The position numbers and the translations under genes are program-made. A stretch of DNA of 9,892 nt, from NCBI GenBank assembly GCA_023249795.1, contig JAHFBU010000037.1, forward strand, positions 1 through 9,892, written 5' to 3'. Of this stretch, positions 1-6,639 are shown piece after piece (position 1 is the stretch's first letter; each line of letters begins with the position of its first letter). A model generated the notes under the pieces. The model made no database searches, had not been told where the DNA came from, and worked only from the letters and a program-made list of their open reading frames with translations. This stretch comes from Syntrophaceae bacterium (GTDB lineage Bacteria; Desulfobacterota; Syntrophia; Syntrophales; UBA5619).

Positions 1-81
1 CCATTAAAGGTCGTCACGCCTGACGTCAGCGTGAACGTGTCATTGCCCGATCCGCCGGTCAGATGTTTTTATAGCATGGCC
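1..81 (-). pseudogene. Out-of-frame remainder of the repeat lipoprotein coding sequence
   Basis: Read on the minus strand from position 62 to the window edge, this DNA encodes LTGGSGNDTF, then a Thr/Ser stretch ending TTFN. This closely matches an internal repeat of the adjacent lipoprotein (ITGGSGNDSF ... ATFNG). It lies one frame away from the lipoprotein, after that gene's TAA at 84-82. The frame that carries the repeat is itself closed by a TAA at 71-69. At least two lesions therefore separate the two parts, so one base-calling error cannot explain the break. The simplest reading is a longer ancestral repeat protein whose C-terminus has decayed or been cut off. The piece continues beyond position 1, so its extent is unknown. 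Confidence 0.6.
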
Positions 82-2271
82 TTAAAACTCGGCGGTCGTC
101 AGCACGACCGCGTTCGTCCCGATGACAGTGTAAGTGCTGCCCGTCAGACCGATCAGTCTGTCCGCACTCGTGCCGCCGACGAGGTTGCCGACGGAGATAA
201 AGGTCGTCGTGGTGTTTCCGCTAACCAACGTGCCGTTATTAGCCGCGGTGAGGGTCCACGCATTCGTCGTGGCCTGTCCCTTCAGAGTCGTCTTCGAGCC
301 ATTGCCGATGACTTTGTCTGCGCCGTTGGCAGCAATAGTCGCAGTGCCGGTCCAGGCGCCGACGTTGATGGCATTGCTGCTAGATCCTCCCGTAAGAACA
401 GCCGACTTGATGCCATTCAAATTCAATTGTTCGTTTCCAACCGTCAAACTGGTGTCGGTCAGCGTGATGTTCGCGTCCCGAACGACTGCGATAGCGTCTG
501 TCCCGCCGCCGCCAGTCAGGGTTTTGATTGCGCTGAACTTGGTGGTTGTATTTAATGTGCCGGCATTCGTACCCGTCACGGCCCAAACATTGGTGCCGGC
601 GGTTGCTGCCAGGGTGTCCGTGCCCCCACCGCCCGCAATCGCTCCGTTGAAGGTCGCCACGTTCGAAGCCATCACAAACGAGTCGTTGCCCGAGCCGCCG
701 GTGATCCCACCCACAGCGGTAAAGGAGGACGTCCCGCCCGTGCTCGTCAGTGTGCCGGCGTTTGTTCCGGTAATGGTCCATATCGTTCCGGCGTTCTCAC
801 CCACCAGGGTCGTATTGTCGCCATTGCCGATGACGGTATCGTTGCCGTTCGAAGCGAGGATCGTCACGGTGCCGGTCCAGCCGCTGACATCCAGCACATT
901 GGTGCTCGCTCCGCAGATGATCATGGCCGCGGCAATATCATAATTCAGAGTGATGGGCGGTTCGTCGCCGATGGTCAACAGGGTATCGGTCAGCGTGATG
1001 TCGCTGTCGCGATTGATCATGATGGAGTAAGAGCCGCTTGCTCCCTGCATTATGAAGACACCCTCAGCAAGATTTTCCTTGAGACCAATCATGCTGATCG
1101 GGTCGCCAGGGTCCACCATCTTACCCCAAATTCCACCGTAATTGTTCCCCGCCGCCCCGCCTGTCGGATCGCCGATGAACTTCCACAGGCCGCTGGCCGC
1201 CTCCTTCCCAAAGGTGACGTTGCTTCCGCGTACGATCTGACCGTTTTCATAAATGAAATCGTAGCTCAGGATGTAAGCCTTTGAAACGCCCCGGCCGGCG
1301 TATGCGGCGCTGATATCCCGGACGATTCGCAGGTTGCGGATGTCCTTCAATGCGCCGTTGGTGTTGGTTCCGGAGGGGCCGAAGAGTGCGACGGTGCTTG
1401 TGATGTCCTGTGAGCGGGTGTGACCGCTGCTCGTCCCGTAGTTTGGATCGGCAATGTAAAACGCATCCAGATTCTGCGCTGTGAGAGCAGCCTCCGATTT
1501 TATGACCGTTCCCAGCGCACCGATCCGCGCGGTGATATCGCGAATGTCATTCCGGACAGCGGCGGACGGGTATTTTGTCGAATCGGAGTTAAGGGTGATC
1601 ATGCCGGGGTTCGTCACATTTCCCGTTGCAAGCTCCGCCCCGGTCAGCCGGTTACCGATCGTCACCTGGCCGTTTTCCGTCTTGATGTCGATCACGTCGA
1701 GCATCGCGTCAAGCCGGTTCTCCGGATTGGCCGCGTAGGCGCCGTTCAACGGGTCAAAATTGGAGATTCCGTAATCGTTAAGCAGAGGGGTTATGAGGGT
1801 CTTGATCTGTCCGACAGCGGACGTCAGGGATGCATCACTGATCCGTGAGGCGTTGGGTGCGGCGTCAGAGGCGCCAAACACGGTCGCAGGGTCTAACCCC
1901 GTTGCAAGGGCGAGCGCCAGGTTGGTCAGGGGGTTAATATGGGTGTCGCCCGTATGCATGGCGGCTGAATAAAGCGTTTGGGTCTGGGTCCCTTCGGTCC
2001 ACTCCGCCTTGAGAATGAACGGCGGCGTAAGGTCTGCGGCGTCGATCGAAAAATTCCCCTGGCTGTCGGTGGGAACCGGCCCGCTCAGGAGACCGTTTCG
2101 ATCCTTCAGCGTCACGGTACCCGCAATCGGCGCACCTGTTGCCGCCACACCGGAGATGGTTGTTGGTGACGATGATGCTGCTGAACCGCCCCCTCCTCCG
2201 CATGCGGTCAGAGACAAAAGTGCGATAAAGGCCAGAAAGGTGATCAGCCATCCAGAACGGAGTGTCCTCAT
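82..2271 (-). CDS. Repeat-bearing outer-surface lipoprotein, probably C-terminally truncated
   Basis: This encodes a 729-residue exported protein of unknown function. The N-terminus is a lipoprotein signal: Arg at 2 and 5, a hydrophobic core, and lipobox LTAC with Cys24 followed by five Gly. Residues about 37-130 resemble a carboxypeptidase-regulatory-like beta domain (GVAATGAPIAGTVTLKDRNG, later INPLTNLALA), common at the start of Geobacter-type lipoproteins. Residues about 250-375 form a separate domain that I can only tentatively compare to an NTF2-like fold. From about residue 421 to the end the protein is Gly/Thr/Asn-rich beta-strand repeats (TGTNAGTL, LTGGGGTD, GGSGNDSFV), some fitting the RTX nonapeptide pattern loosely. 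The ATG at 2271 is preceded by AGGAGG five bases upstream. Known relatives are large surface or adhesion proteins; surface binding is an inference. The stop at 84-82 interrupts a repeat that resumes in another frame. Confidence 0.85.
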   Translation of the reverse strand: MRTLRSGWLITFLAFIALLSLTACGGGGGSAASSSPTTISGVAATGAPIAGTVTLKDRNGLLSGPVPTDSQGNFSIDAADLTPPFILKAEWTEGTQTQTLYSAAMHTGDTHINPLTNLALALATGLDPATVFGASDAAPNASRISDASLTSAVGQIKTLITPLLNDYGISNFDPLNGAYAANPENRLDAMLDVIDIKTENGQVTIGNRLTGAELATGNVTNPGMITLNSDSTKYPSAAVRNDIRDITARIGALGTVIKSEAALTAQNLDAFYIADPNYGTSSGHTRSQDITSTVALFGPSGTNTNGALKDIRNLRIVRDISAAYAGRGVSKAYILSYDFIYENGQIVRGSNVTFGKEAASGLWKFIGDPTGGAAGNNYGGIWGKMVDPGDPISMIGLKENLAEGVFIMQGASGSYSIMINRDSDITLTDTLLTIGDEPPITLNYDIAAAMIICGASTNVLDVSGWTGTVTILASNGNDTVIGNGDNTTLVGENAGTIWTITGTNAGTLTSTGGTSSFTAVGGITGGSGNDSFVMASNVATFNGAIAGGGGTDTLAATAGTNVWAVTGTNAGTLNTTTKFSAIKTLTGGGGTDAIAVVRDANITLTDTSLTVGNEQLNLNGIKSAVLTGGSSSNAINVGAWTGTATIAANGADKVIGNGSKTTLKGQATTNAWTLTAANNGTLVSGNTTTTFISVGNLVGGTSADRLIGLTGSTYTVIGTNAVVLTTAEF
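85..1011 (-). repeat. Tandem beta-strand repeats of about 177 residues within the lipoprotein
   Basis: Two long units are visible. One starts with RDSDITLTDT at residue 421 (position 1011) and the next with RDANITLTDT at residue 598 (position 480), a spacing of 177 residues. Each contains, in order, an ITLTDT.LT strand, a GWTGT.TI strand, a VIGNG..TTL strand, a W-or-Y-containing TGTNAG-like strand and a GG-rich turn. The first unit carries an extra TGTNAG copy. The second unit stops inside its TGTNA segment, and its expected continuation (LTGGSGNDTF) is the out-of-frame piece at 62-1. The similarity is also visible in the DNA, for example around 451-480 and 982-1011. Confidence 0.75.
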
Positions 2272-2326
2272 GGGGTCCTCCTGAAAAGGGTTGGGGGAAC
2301 GTCAGTAATCATGTGGAGACGATGAT

Positions 2327-2355
2327 TGAATAGAGGAGAAAACCGGGGATGTCAA
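2327..2355 (-). promoter_or_regulatory. Predicted sigma70-type promoter for the repeat lipoprotein
   Basis: On the minus strand a perfect TTGACA (2355-2350) is followed after 17 bases by TATTCA (2332-2327). The -35 is consensus and the -10 matches only TAT. Transcription would start near 2320, leaving a leader of about 50 bases with AGGAGG just before the ATG at 2271. The call rests on motif and spacing only. Confidence 0.5.
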
Positions 2356-2377
2356 CAAAAAAAGCAATAACATCAGC

Positions 2378-2406
2378 TTGACATGCCGGATGGCTTCTCT
2401 TATTCT
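2378..2406 (+). promoter_or_regulatory. Predicted sigma70-type promoter for the DUF1566 gene
   Basis: TTGACA at 2378-2383 and TATTCT at 2401-2406 are separated by 17 bases. Transcription would begin near 2413, giving a leader of about 90 bases before the ATG at 2506. An in-frame ATG at 2383 overlaps this -35 box and would lie upstream of the transcript, which supports the later start. The -35 boxes of the two divergent promoters are 22 bases apart and face away from each other. Confidence 0.55.
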
Positions 2407-2505
2407 CAGCCCGCCAAAGAGGCTCTTCGAGGCAGGTTTTTTCCGTTAAGGCAGGTCAATACGTGGCCCCTGAAGGAGCGGTGCCCATTTGCCGGAGATA
2501 TCGCC

Positions 2506-3381
2506 ATGAAAAAAATCATTCTGATCGTTACAGGTTTCATCTTTCTGCTTCTGTCCATTCCCTCAGACGGTCGGCCGGAGACGCTGGATGTCCTGATCAA
2601 GGGCATTTACGGAGGGGCCAGGACGAGCCGGGAGGAGGCCTACACCCAAGCCGTCATGAACGCCAAGCTCCAGGCGATCGAGCGGGCCGGCACGGAGGTG
2701 AAGTCCATCACGCAAGTCGAGAATTTCATCCTGAAACAGGACCTGGTGGAGAGCAAGGCCAGGGGGATCATCCTGCCGGGTTTCCAGATCATCGACATGG
2801 GGTATCAGGTCGATGGAACCTATCAGGTGGTCCTGGCCGGAAAGGTGCAGGTCGGAACCGACCGGGGAAAGCTCTGGGGAAAGCTGCGTGATACAAACAA
2901 GAACTTCCCGAACTTCAAAGAAGCTTATGAAGTATGGAAGCAGACCTTTCCCGGCAGCATCGAAAATCAGTATGTGAACAACGAGAACGGGACCGTCATG
3001 GATCTCAAGACGGGTCTGATGTGGCATATTTCCTACGAAATGGCGGACAGCATCGTCAAGGCAGGGGACTATGTAAACCGGTTGAACCAGTCCCGGTTCG
3101 GGGGCTACGCCGACTGGCGGTTGCCGACGTTGCCGGAGCTCTCCTCCCTGGTGGAAACCACCTCAAGCAAACCGCTCGACAGCGGCCGGAAAAGTTATCT
3201 GGCGCCTGTTTTTGACGCCCGCCCCTATTGCTGGTATCTTTGGAGCGCCGACAGCACACCCGCGGGGCCCCTGCTGGTCTATATCGGCGAGGAGAAGAGC
3301 GGGATTGCCACGGCCGGCGATCACTACCAGGTTGACGGGATCTGCGTGGCCTGCATCAAGGCCGTCCGCTCCATGCAGTAA
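2506..3381 (+). CDS. Exported protein with FlgT_N-like N-terminal domain and C-terminal DUF1566 (Lcl_C) domain
   Basis: This encodes 291 residues from the ATG at 2506, with GGAGA seven bases upstream. An upstream in-frame ATG at 2383 is rejected because it overlaps a promoter and would put 41 residues before a clear signal peptide (MKKIILIVTGFIFLLLS). Residues about 25-125 (SREEAYTQAVMNAKLQAIER, then a segment ending GTYQVVLAGKVQV) look like the FlgT N-terminal/LPP20-like fold of envelope proteins. Residues about 153-290 are a DUF1566 domain: GTVMDLKTGLMW, FGGYADWRLPTLPEL at 198-212, WSAD at 246-249 and a terminal C280-x2-C283 with AVRS. DUF1566 occurs in many secreted proteins without an assigned activity. 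Export is well supported; function is unknown. There is no flagellar gene nearby, so the FlgT-like part need not mean a flagellar role. Confidence 0.8.
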   Translation: MKKIILIVTGFIFLLLSIPSDGRPETLDVLIKGIYGGARTSREEAYTQAVMNAKLQAIERAGTEVKSITQVENFILKQDLVESKARGIILPGFQIIDMGYQVDGTYQVVLAGKVQVGTDRGKLWGKLRDTNKNFPNFKEAYEVWKQTFPGSIENQYVNNENGTVMDLKTGLMWHISYEMADSIVKAGDYVNRLNQSRFGGYADWRLPTLPELSSLVETTSSKPLDSGRKSYLAPVFDARPYCWYLWSADSTPAGPLLVYIGEEKSGIATAGDHYQVDGICVACIKAVRSMQ

Positions 3382-3435
3382 TTCCGATTCCAACGCAAAG
3401 CGCTATCTTTATTGGCTTCGTCATCGGCTCCTCGA

Positions 3436-3452
3436 CATACGATTGACGTATG
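3436..3452. other. Small perfect hairpin between convergent genes
   Basis: CATACG (3436-3441) and CGTATG (3447-3452) pair perfectly around a 5-base loop in the 119-bp gap between two convergent genes. It could act as a shared transcription end, but neither side has a T tract and the stem is short. A second short stem (ATCATC 3485-3490 with GATGAT 3496-3501) touches the stop codon of the minus-strand lipoprotein. No classical intrinsic terminator was found here. Confidence 0.25.
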
Positions 3453-3500
3453 CCTCAAGTCGCCTCTTCCCCACCCGCATTGATATCATCTTTCGGATGA

Positions 3501-4307
3501 TCAGAGCTTCATCTTGTTCCGGACGCTGTTCATCTTCTGCTCGACGATATCCTGATACTCCCCCGCGATCCAGCGCTTTTCCGTCTCCCAGTATTCGGGA
3601 CTCCGCCTCTCGTCCACGGCGGCATTGGCCGCCATGGTGATGAGGACCGCCTGTGCCTTCTGCGTCGAATAGGAATCCTTCGGCAGCCCCGCCCAATCGA
3701 TCAGGGTGTCGAGCGGACGACCCTGAGAATCCTTTTCAAACGGCTCATAGAAGAGTCGGTCGTCCGGCGTGAATGTGCGCAAGGTCCGGCCGTCGTACTT
3801 GTCGATCACGGTCACGGAATCATGCGGGCGGTAAATCACGGCGAACAGCGTGAAGCCCATGTTGTTGGCGGTGTCGATGCTCGTCAGGTAGTAATGCCGG
3901 GCATCTTTCACGCCGTAGCGGGCCAACACCTTCTGGAAGAATTCCGATGCATGCTTCATCCTGCGGAAGACCTCTCCTGTGTCGCCCGTCTCGGGAACGG
4001 CGGCGACCCGTTTGCCGTAAGCCGACTCGTAGGTGTCGTCGAGGGTCACCTTGGCCTGCGCGCTGATCAGCCCCTCGTTGATCTTCTGGACGCTCATGCT
4101 CAGATAGAACGGCACCGAGGCGATCCCATGCAACACCCCCGCCGCGATCTGAATGGGCGAGAGGATCAGGTTCGCAAGCCCCTTGGCAACCATGGCAAGT
4201 CCGCCAGCCGGCGCTTTCCCGCCGGCCTGTCCCGCCTGCTGAACTTGTGGGGCGCAGCCGACGATACACAGAGAGCAGATAAGCAGAACCAAAAATAAGC
4301 GTTTCAT
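3501..4307 (-). CDS. Predicted lipoprotein of unknown function
   Basis: This encodes 268 residues from the ATG at 4307. A GGAGGAGGT stretch ends nine bases upstream of it. An in-frame ATG at 4352 would place 15 residues before the signal peptide and put the ribosome site inside the gene, so it is rejected. The signal MKRLFLVLLICSLCIVGC gives lipobox IVGC with Cys18. After a Gly/Ala/Gln linker, residues about 37-73 are strongly hydrophobic with Gly and Pro (LANLILSPIQIAAG, ASVPFYLSMSV) and may be a membrane-embedded hairpin or amphipathic segment. The rest is a soluble domain with YGVKDARHYYLTSID, VIYRPHDSVTVIDKYDGRTL and a charged, Lys-rich end. I do not recognise the family. It converges on the DUF1566 gene, and no operon partner is in the window. 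Confidence 0.75.
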   Translation of the reverse strand: MKRLFLVLLICSLCIVGCAPQVQQAGQAGGKAPAGGLAMVAKGLANLILSPIQIAAGVLHGIASVPFYLSMSVQKINEGLISAQAKVTLDDTYESAYGKRVAAVPETGDTGEVFRRMKHASEFFQKVLARYGVKDARHYYLTSIDTANNMGFTLFAVIYRPHDSVTVIDKYDGRTLRTFTPDDRLFYEPFEKDSQGRPLDTLIDWAGLPKDSYSTQKAQAVLITMAANAAVDERRSPEYWETEKRWIAGEYQDIVEQKMNSVRNKMKL

Positions 4308-4452
4308 GATCGATCCACCTCCTCCGAAAAAATGAAAGAAAACTGCCGACACCGATGGTGTTTCTATAAAAGCTGATTGCTTTTTAGCCGGTCATGCCTG
4401 TGCAAAGCAAGATGATTCTTGGCGGCAATGTAAAAAGTCCGGATGCCGGGTT

Positions 4453-4500
4453 CCGGGGACACGTACCGATCCGCTACGCGGCTTCCGGTACATGTCCCCG
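4453..4500 (-). repeat. REP-like palindromic element, single copy
   Basis: Arm GGGGACACGTACCG (4455-4468) faces CGGTACATGTCCCC (4486-4499), with one mismatched position. Between them is a nested stem CCGC/GCGG (4471-4474, 4478-4481) with loop TAC. Read on the minus strand, it is nearly identical to the copy at 9585-9630, differing in one loop base and one lost C near the outer end. A more degenerate half unit (GGTTCCGGTATATCTCTCC, 4509-4527) adjoins it. The element lies in the 322-bp gap between the lipoprotein start (4307) and the membrane protein start (4630). Apart from this element and the promoter at 4547-4574, I see nothing definite in that gap. Confidence 0.8.
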
Positions 4501-4546
4501 TTCAGTGGGGTTCCGGTATATCTCTCCGATTCCCGGGAAATAGGTC

Positions 4547-4574
4547 TTGACAAGCGAAGCCAGCCCTCTATACT
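4547..4574 (+). promoter_or_regulatory. Near-consensus sigma70-type promoter for the TPR membrane protein
   Basis: TTGACA (4547-4552) and TATACT (4569-4574) are separated by 16 bases. This is the best promoter match in the window: the -35 is perfect and the -10 matches at five of six positions. Transcription would start near 4581, leaving roughly 50 bases before the ATG at 4630. It lies about 45 bases past the edge of the palindromic element. Confidence 0.6.
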
Positions 4575-4629
4575 TCGGAGCCGGACAGCGTCAATTTAGC
4601 CGAGTGGAGGTCTTCAGAACCGCCTCATC

Positions 4630-6459
4630 ATGGGTTACAAACCGAAAAAGAACAACATGCCCGGTAACGATCCCGGCCACCGCAAGCAAACGGCGCCGAG
4701 AAGCGCCCATCGCCGCGCTTCGTCCGAATATCCGCTTGCCGCCATACTGAATGGCCGGATGCATGATGCCTTTGCGGCAACGGCGATCTCCATCGCCCTG
4801 CTGCTGGCGGTTGTCCTGGTCTTCGGCCAGACGGTCCGACATGATTTTGTCAGCTACGACGACCAACAGTATGTGTATGAGAACCCGCGGGTCACGGGCG
4901 GCCTGACCGCCCGCGGTATTGCGTGGGCCTTCACAACCGACCATGCCTTCAACTGGCACCCGCTGACATGGCTCTCCCACATGCTGGACTGCCAGATCTA
5001 TGGGCTGCATCCCGGCGGGCACCATATGACCAACATCCTGTTGCACGCCGCCGCCGCGATCCTGCTCTTCCTCGTGCTGTGGCGGATGACAGGGTTTCTG
5101 TGGCGCAGTGCATTCGTGGCGGCGGTGTTTGCCGTTCATCCGCTGCGAGTGGAGTCGGTGGCCTGGGTGGCGGAACGCAAGGATGTGCTCAGCGGGCTCT
5201 TCTTCATGCTGACCCTGGGGGCATACGTACGCTATGTCCGCCGCCCGTTCTCGCTCGGCCGCTATCTGACGGTTGCGGTGTTCTTTGCCCTGGGGCTGAT
5301 GGCCAAGCCGATGCTGGTGACGCTGCCGTTTGTCTTGCTGCTTTTGGACTATTGGCCGCTGGGACGCATGGGGCTGCCTATGGCAGGCAGATCCTCCCCG
5401 TTCCCCTGGCGGGTGATTGTCGAAAAGCTGCCGCTGCTTGTAATGGCGGCCGCTTCCTGCGTGGCGACCTATTTCGCCCAAGGCAAAGCCGTTGTCTCTG
5501 TTGACGTCATCCCGATATCATCGCGAATTGCCAATGCCCTGGTCTCCTATATGGCCTACATCGGCGATCTCTTTTACCCCGTGGGGCTGGCGGTGCTCTA
5601 CCCCTATCCGGGGGGCGGTTTGCCGATCTGGAAGGTCATCGCTTCCACTCTGGCGTTGGCGGGCATCTCGACGGCGGCCCTGGTGTGGAGGCGGCGGTTT
5701 CCCTATCTGTTTGTCGGCTGGTTCTGGTACGTGGGGATGCTCGTCCCGGTGATCGGTCTGGTACAGGTGGGCTTGCAGTCGATGGCCGATCGTTACACCT
5801 ATCTGCCGCAGATCGGGCTATGTCTGCTCATCACCTGGGGTATCGCACAAATTGCTGCTTTCAAGTGCCATCGGCGCCGGATGTGCGGCGGCGCCTCGGC
5901 GCTGGCGATCCTGGTTCTGATGGGGCTCGCCTGGCGGCAGACCTCGTACTGGCGGAACAGCGAGACGCTCTGGACCCGTGCGCTGGCTTGCACTGAGCGA
6001 AACTACATCGTCCACCACAACCTCGGCATCGTCTTGACGGGCCGCGGACAGGTTGACGCAGCCATCGTCCAATTTCAGAGGGCTCTGGAGATCCAGCCGG
6101 ATTACGCCGATGCCCACACCAACCTCGGAGTTGTCCTGGCGGGGCGCGGAGAGTTCGACGCGGCCATCGCCCATTATCTGAAGGCGCTGGAAATCAAGCC
6201 CAACGATGCCAAGACCCACGACAACCTTGGTAGCGCCTTGGACAGTCTCGGACAGTTCGACGCAGCCATCGCCCATTATCAGAGGGCGCTCGAAATCGAG
6301 CCCGACTCTGCCGAGGTCCACTACAACTTCGGTATCGCTCTGGCGGGGTGCGGACAGGTTGACGCAGCCATCGCCCATTTTCAGAAGGCGCTGGAAATCA
6401 AGCCCGACTTCACGGAGGCCCGCAATAACCTTACCCTGTCCCTGCGACACCGCAGATGA
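4630..6459 (+). CDS. Multi-pass membrane protein with GT-C-like N-terminal region and C-terminal TPRs (bacterial TMTC-like)
   Basis: This encodes 609 residues. After a basic N-terminus, a first membrane segment (about 47-65) leads to an outer loop with FVSYDDQQYVYENP (Asp77-Asp78). This acidic pair sits where GT-C glycosyltransferases carry catalytic Asp. Further segments carry family signatures NWHPLTWLSHMLD, HPLRVESVAWVAERKDVLSG and MADRYTYLPQIGL, as in eukaryotic TMTC O-mannosyltransferases and their uncharacterised bacterial relatives. Several more hydrophobic segments follow up to about residue 440. Residues 459-594 are four 34-residue TPRs plus a cap helix. Protein glycosylation from a lipid-linked sugar is a family-based inference; donor and target are unknown. 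The start is uncertain: the ATG at 4630 has only a distant GGAGG (4606-4610), and ATGs at 4657 or 4759 are alternatives. It probably forms its own transcription unit. Confidence 0.8.
   Translation: MGYKPKKNNMPGNDPGHRKQTAPRSAHRRASSEYPLAAILNGRMHDAFAATAISIALLLAVVLVFGQTVRHDFVSYDDQQYVYENPRVTGGLTARGIAWAFTTDHAFNWHPLTWLSHMLDCQIYGLHPGGHHMTNILLHAAAAILLFLVLWRMTGFLWRSAFVAAVFAVHPLRVESVAWVAERKDVLSGLFFMLTLGAYVRYVRRPFSLGRYLTVAVFFALGLMAKPMLVTLPFVLLLLDYWPLGRMGLPMAGRSSPFPWRVIVEKLPLLVMAAASCVATYFAQGKAVVSVDVIPISSRIANALVSYMAYIGDLFYPVGLAVLYPYPGGGLPIWKVIASTLALAGISTAALVWRRRFPYLFVGWFWYVGMLVPVIGLVQVGLQSMADRYTYLPQIGLCLLITWGIAQIAAFKCHRRRMCGGASALAILVLMGLAWRQTSYWRNSETLWTRALACTERNYIVHHNLGIVLTGRGQVDAAIVQFQRALEIQPDYADAHTNLGVVLAGRGEFDAAIAHYLKALEIKPNDAKTHDNLGSALDSLGQFDAAIAHYQRALEIEPDSAEVHYNFGIALAGCGQVDAAIAHFQKALEIKPDFTEARNNLTLSLRHRR
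6004..6411 (+). repeat. Four tandem 102-bp units encoding TPRs
   Basis: Four consecutive 34-codon units encode TPRs (residues 459-492, 493-526, 527-560, 561-594). The DNA of the units is itself very similar: GACGCAGCCATCG occurs in units 1, 3 and 4, and CATCGCCCATT occurs in units 2, 3 and 4. All share the protein core G(Q/E)(V/F)DAAI and AL-E-I-x-P. This degree of nucleotide similarity suggests recent unit duplication or gene conversion, and the unit number may vary between strains. Confidence 0.8.
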
Positions 6460-6531
6460 CGTGGCGATGCCATCACGCACTGCCGGTTGTTGCCGCTGAC
6501 GATCTTCAGCCTCCGCGGGCCATATTCGGGC

Positions 6532-6560
6532 TTGATCCCGGGGCGGAAGTGGGATATTTT
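6532..6560 (+). promoter_or_regulatory. Weak candidate promoter for the phospholipase-like gene
   Basis: In the 180-bp gap before the phospholipase-like gene, TTGATC (6532-6537) and TATTTT (6555-6560) are separated by 17 bases; each matches four of six consensus positions. No convincing terminator for the upstream TPR gene was found in this gap. Confidence 0.3.
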
Positions 6561-6639
6561 CCAGCAACATTAACGGACGGTCTATCGGTGACCGGATGGA
6601 TCCCGAATCGCGGTGTCAGACGATCAAGGAGGTTATGTT

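Noticed and set aside
134..943. Long plus-strand reading frame opposite the repeat lipoprotein
   Set aside because: Its Val/Pro-rich product is the complement of Gly/Thr/Asn repeat codons. The minus-strand gene has a ribosome site, a lipobox and coherent repeats.
85..1011. Calling the lipoprotein repeats a true RTX calcium-binding toxin
   Set aside because: Only scattered copies fit GGxGxDxUx. There is no tandem nonapeptide block, and the protein has a lipoprotein signal rather than a type I secretion layout.
2383..2505. Earlier ATG for the DUF1566 gene
   Set aside because: It overlaps the predicted -35 box and puts 41 residues before a signal peptide. The ATG at 2506 has a ribosome site.
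4368..4385. AAAAGC-TGATT-GCTTTTT hairpin, possible terminator
   Set aside because: The stem is six weak pairs, and it lies upstream of the start of the minus-strand lipoprotein where no transcript is expected to end.
4591..5481. Minus-strand reading frame of 296 codons
   Set aside because: The product is His/Gln/Arg-rich with no domain signal. It lies opposite the conserved motifs of the TMTC-like protein.
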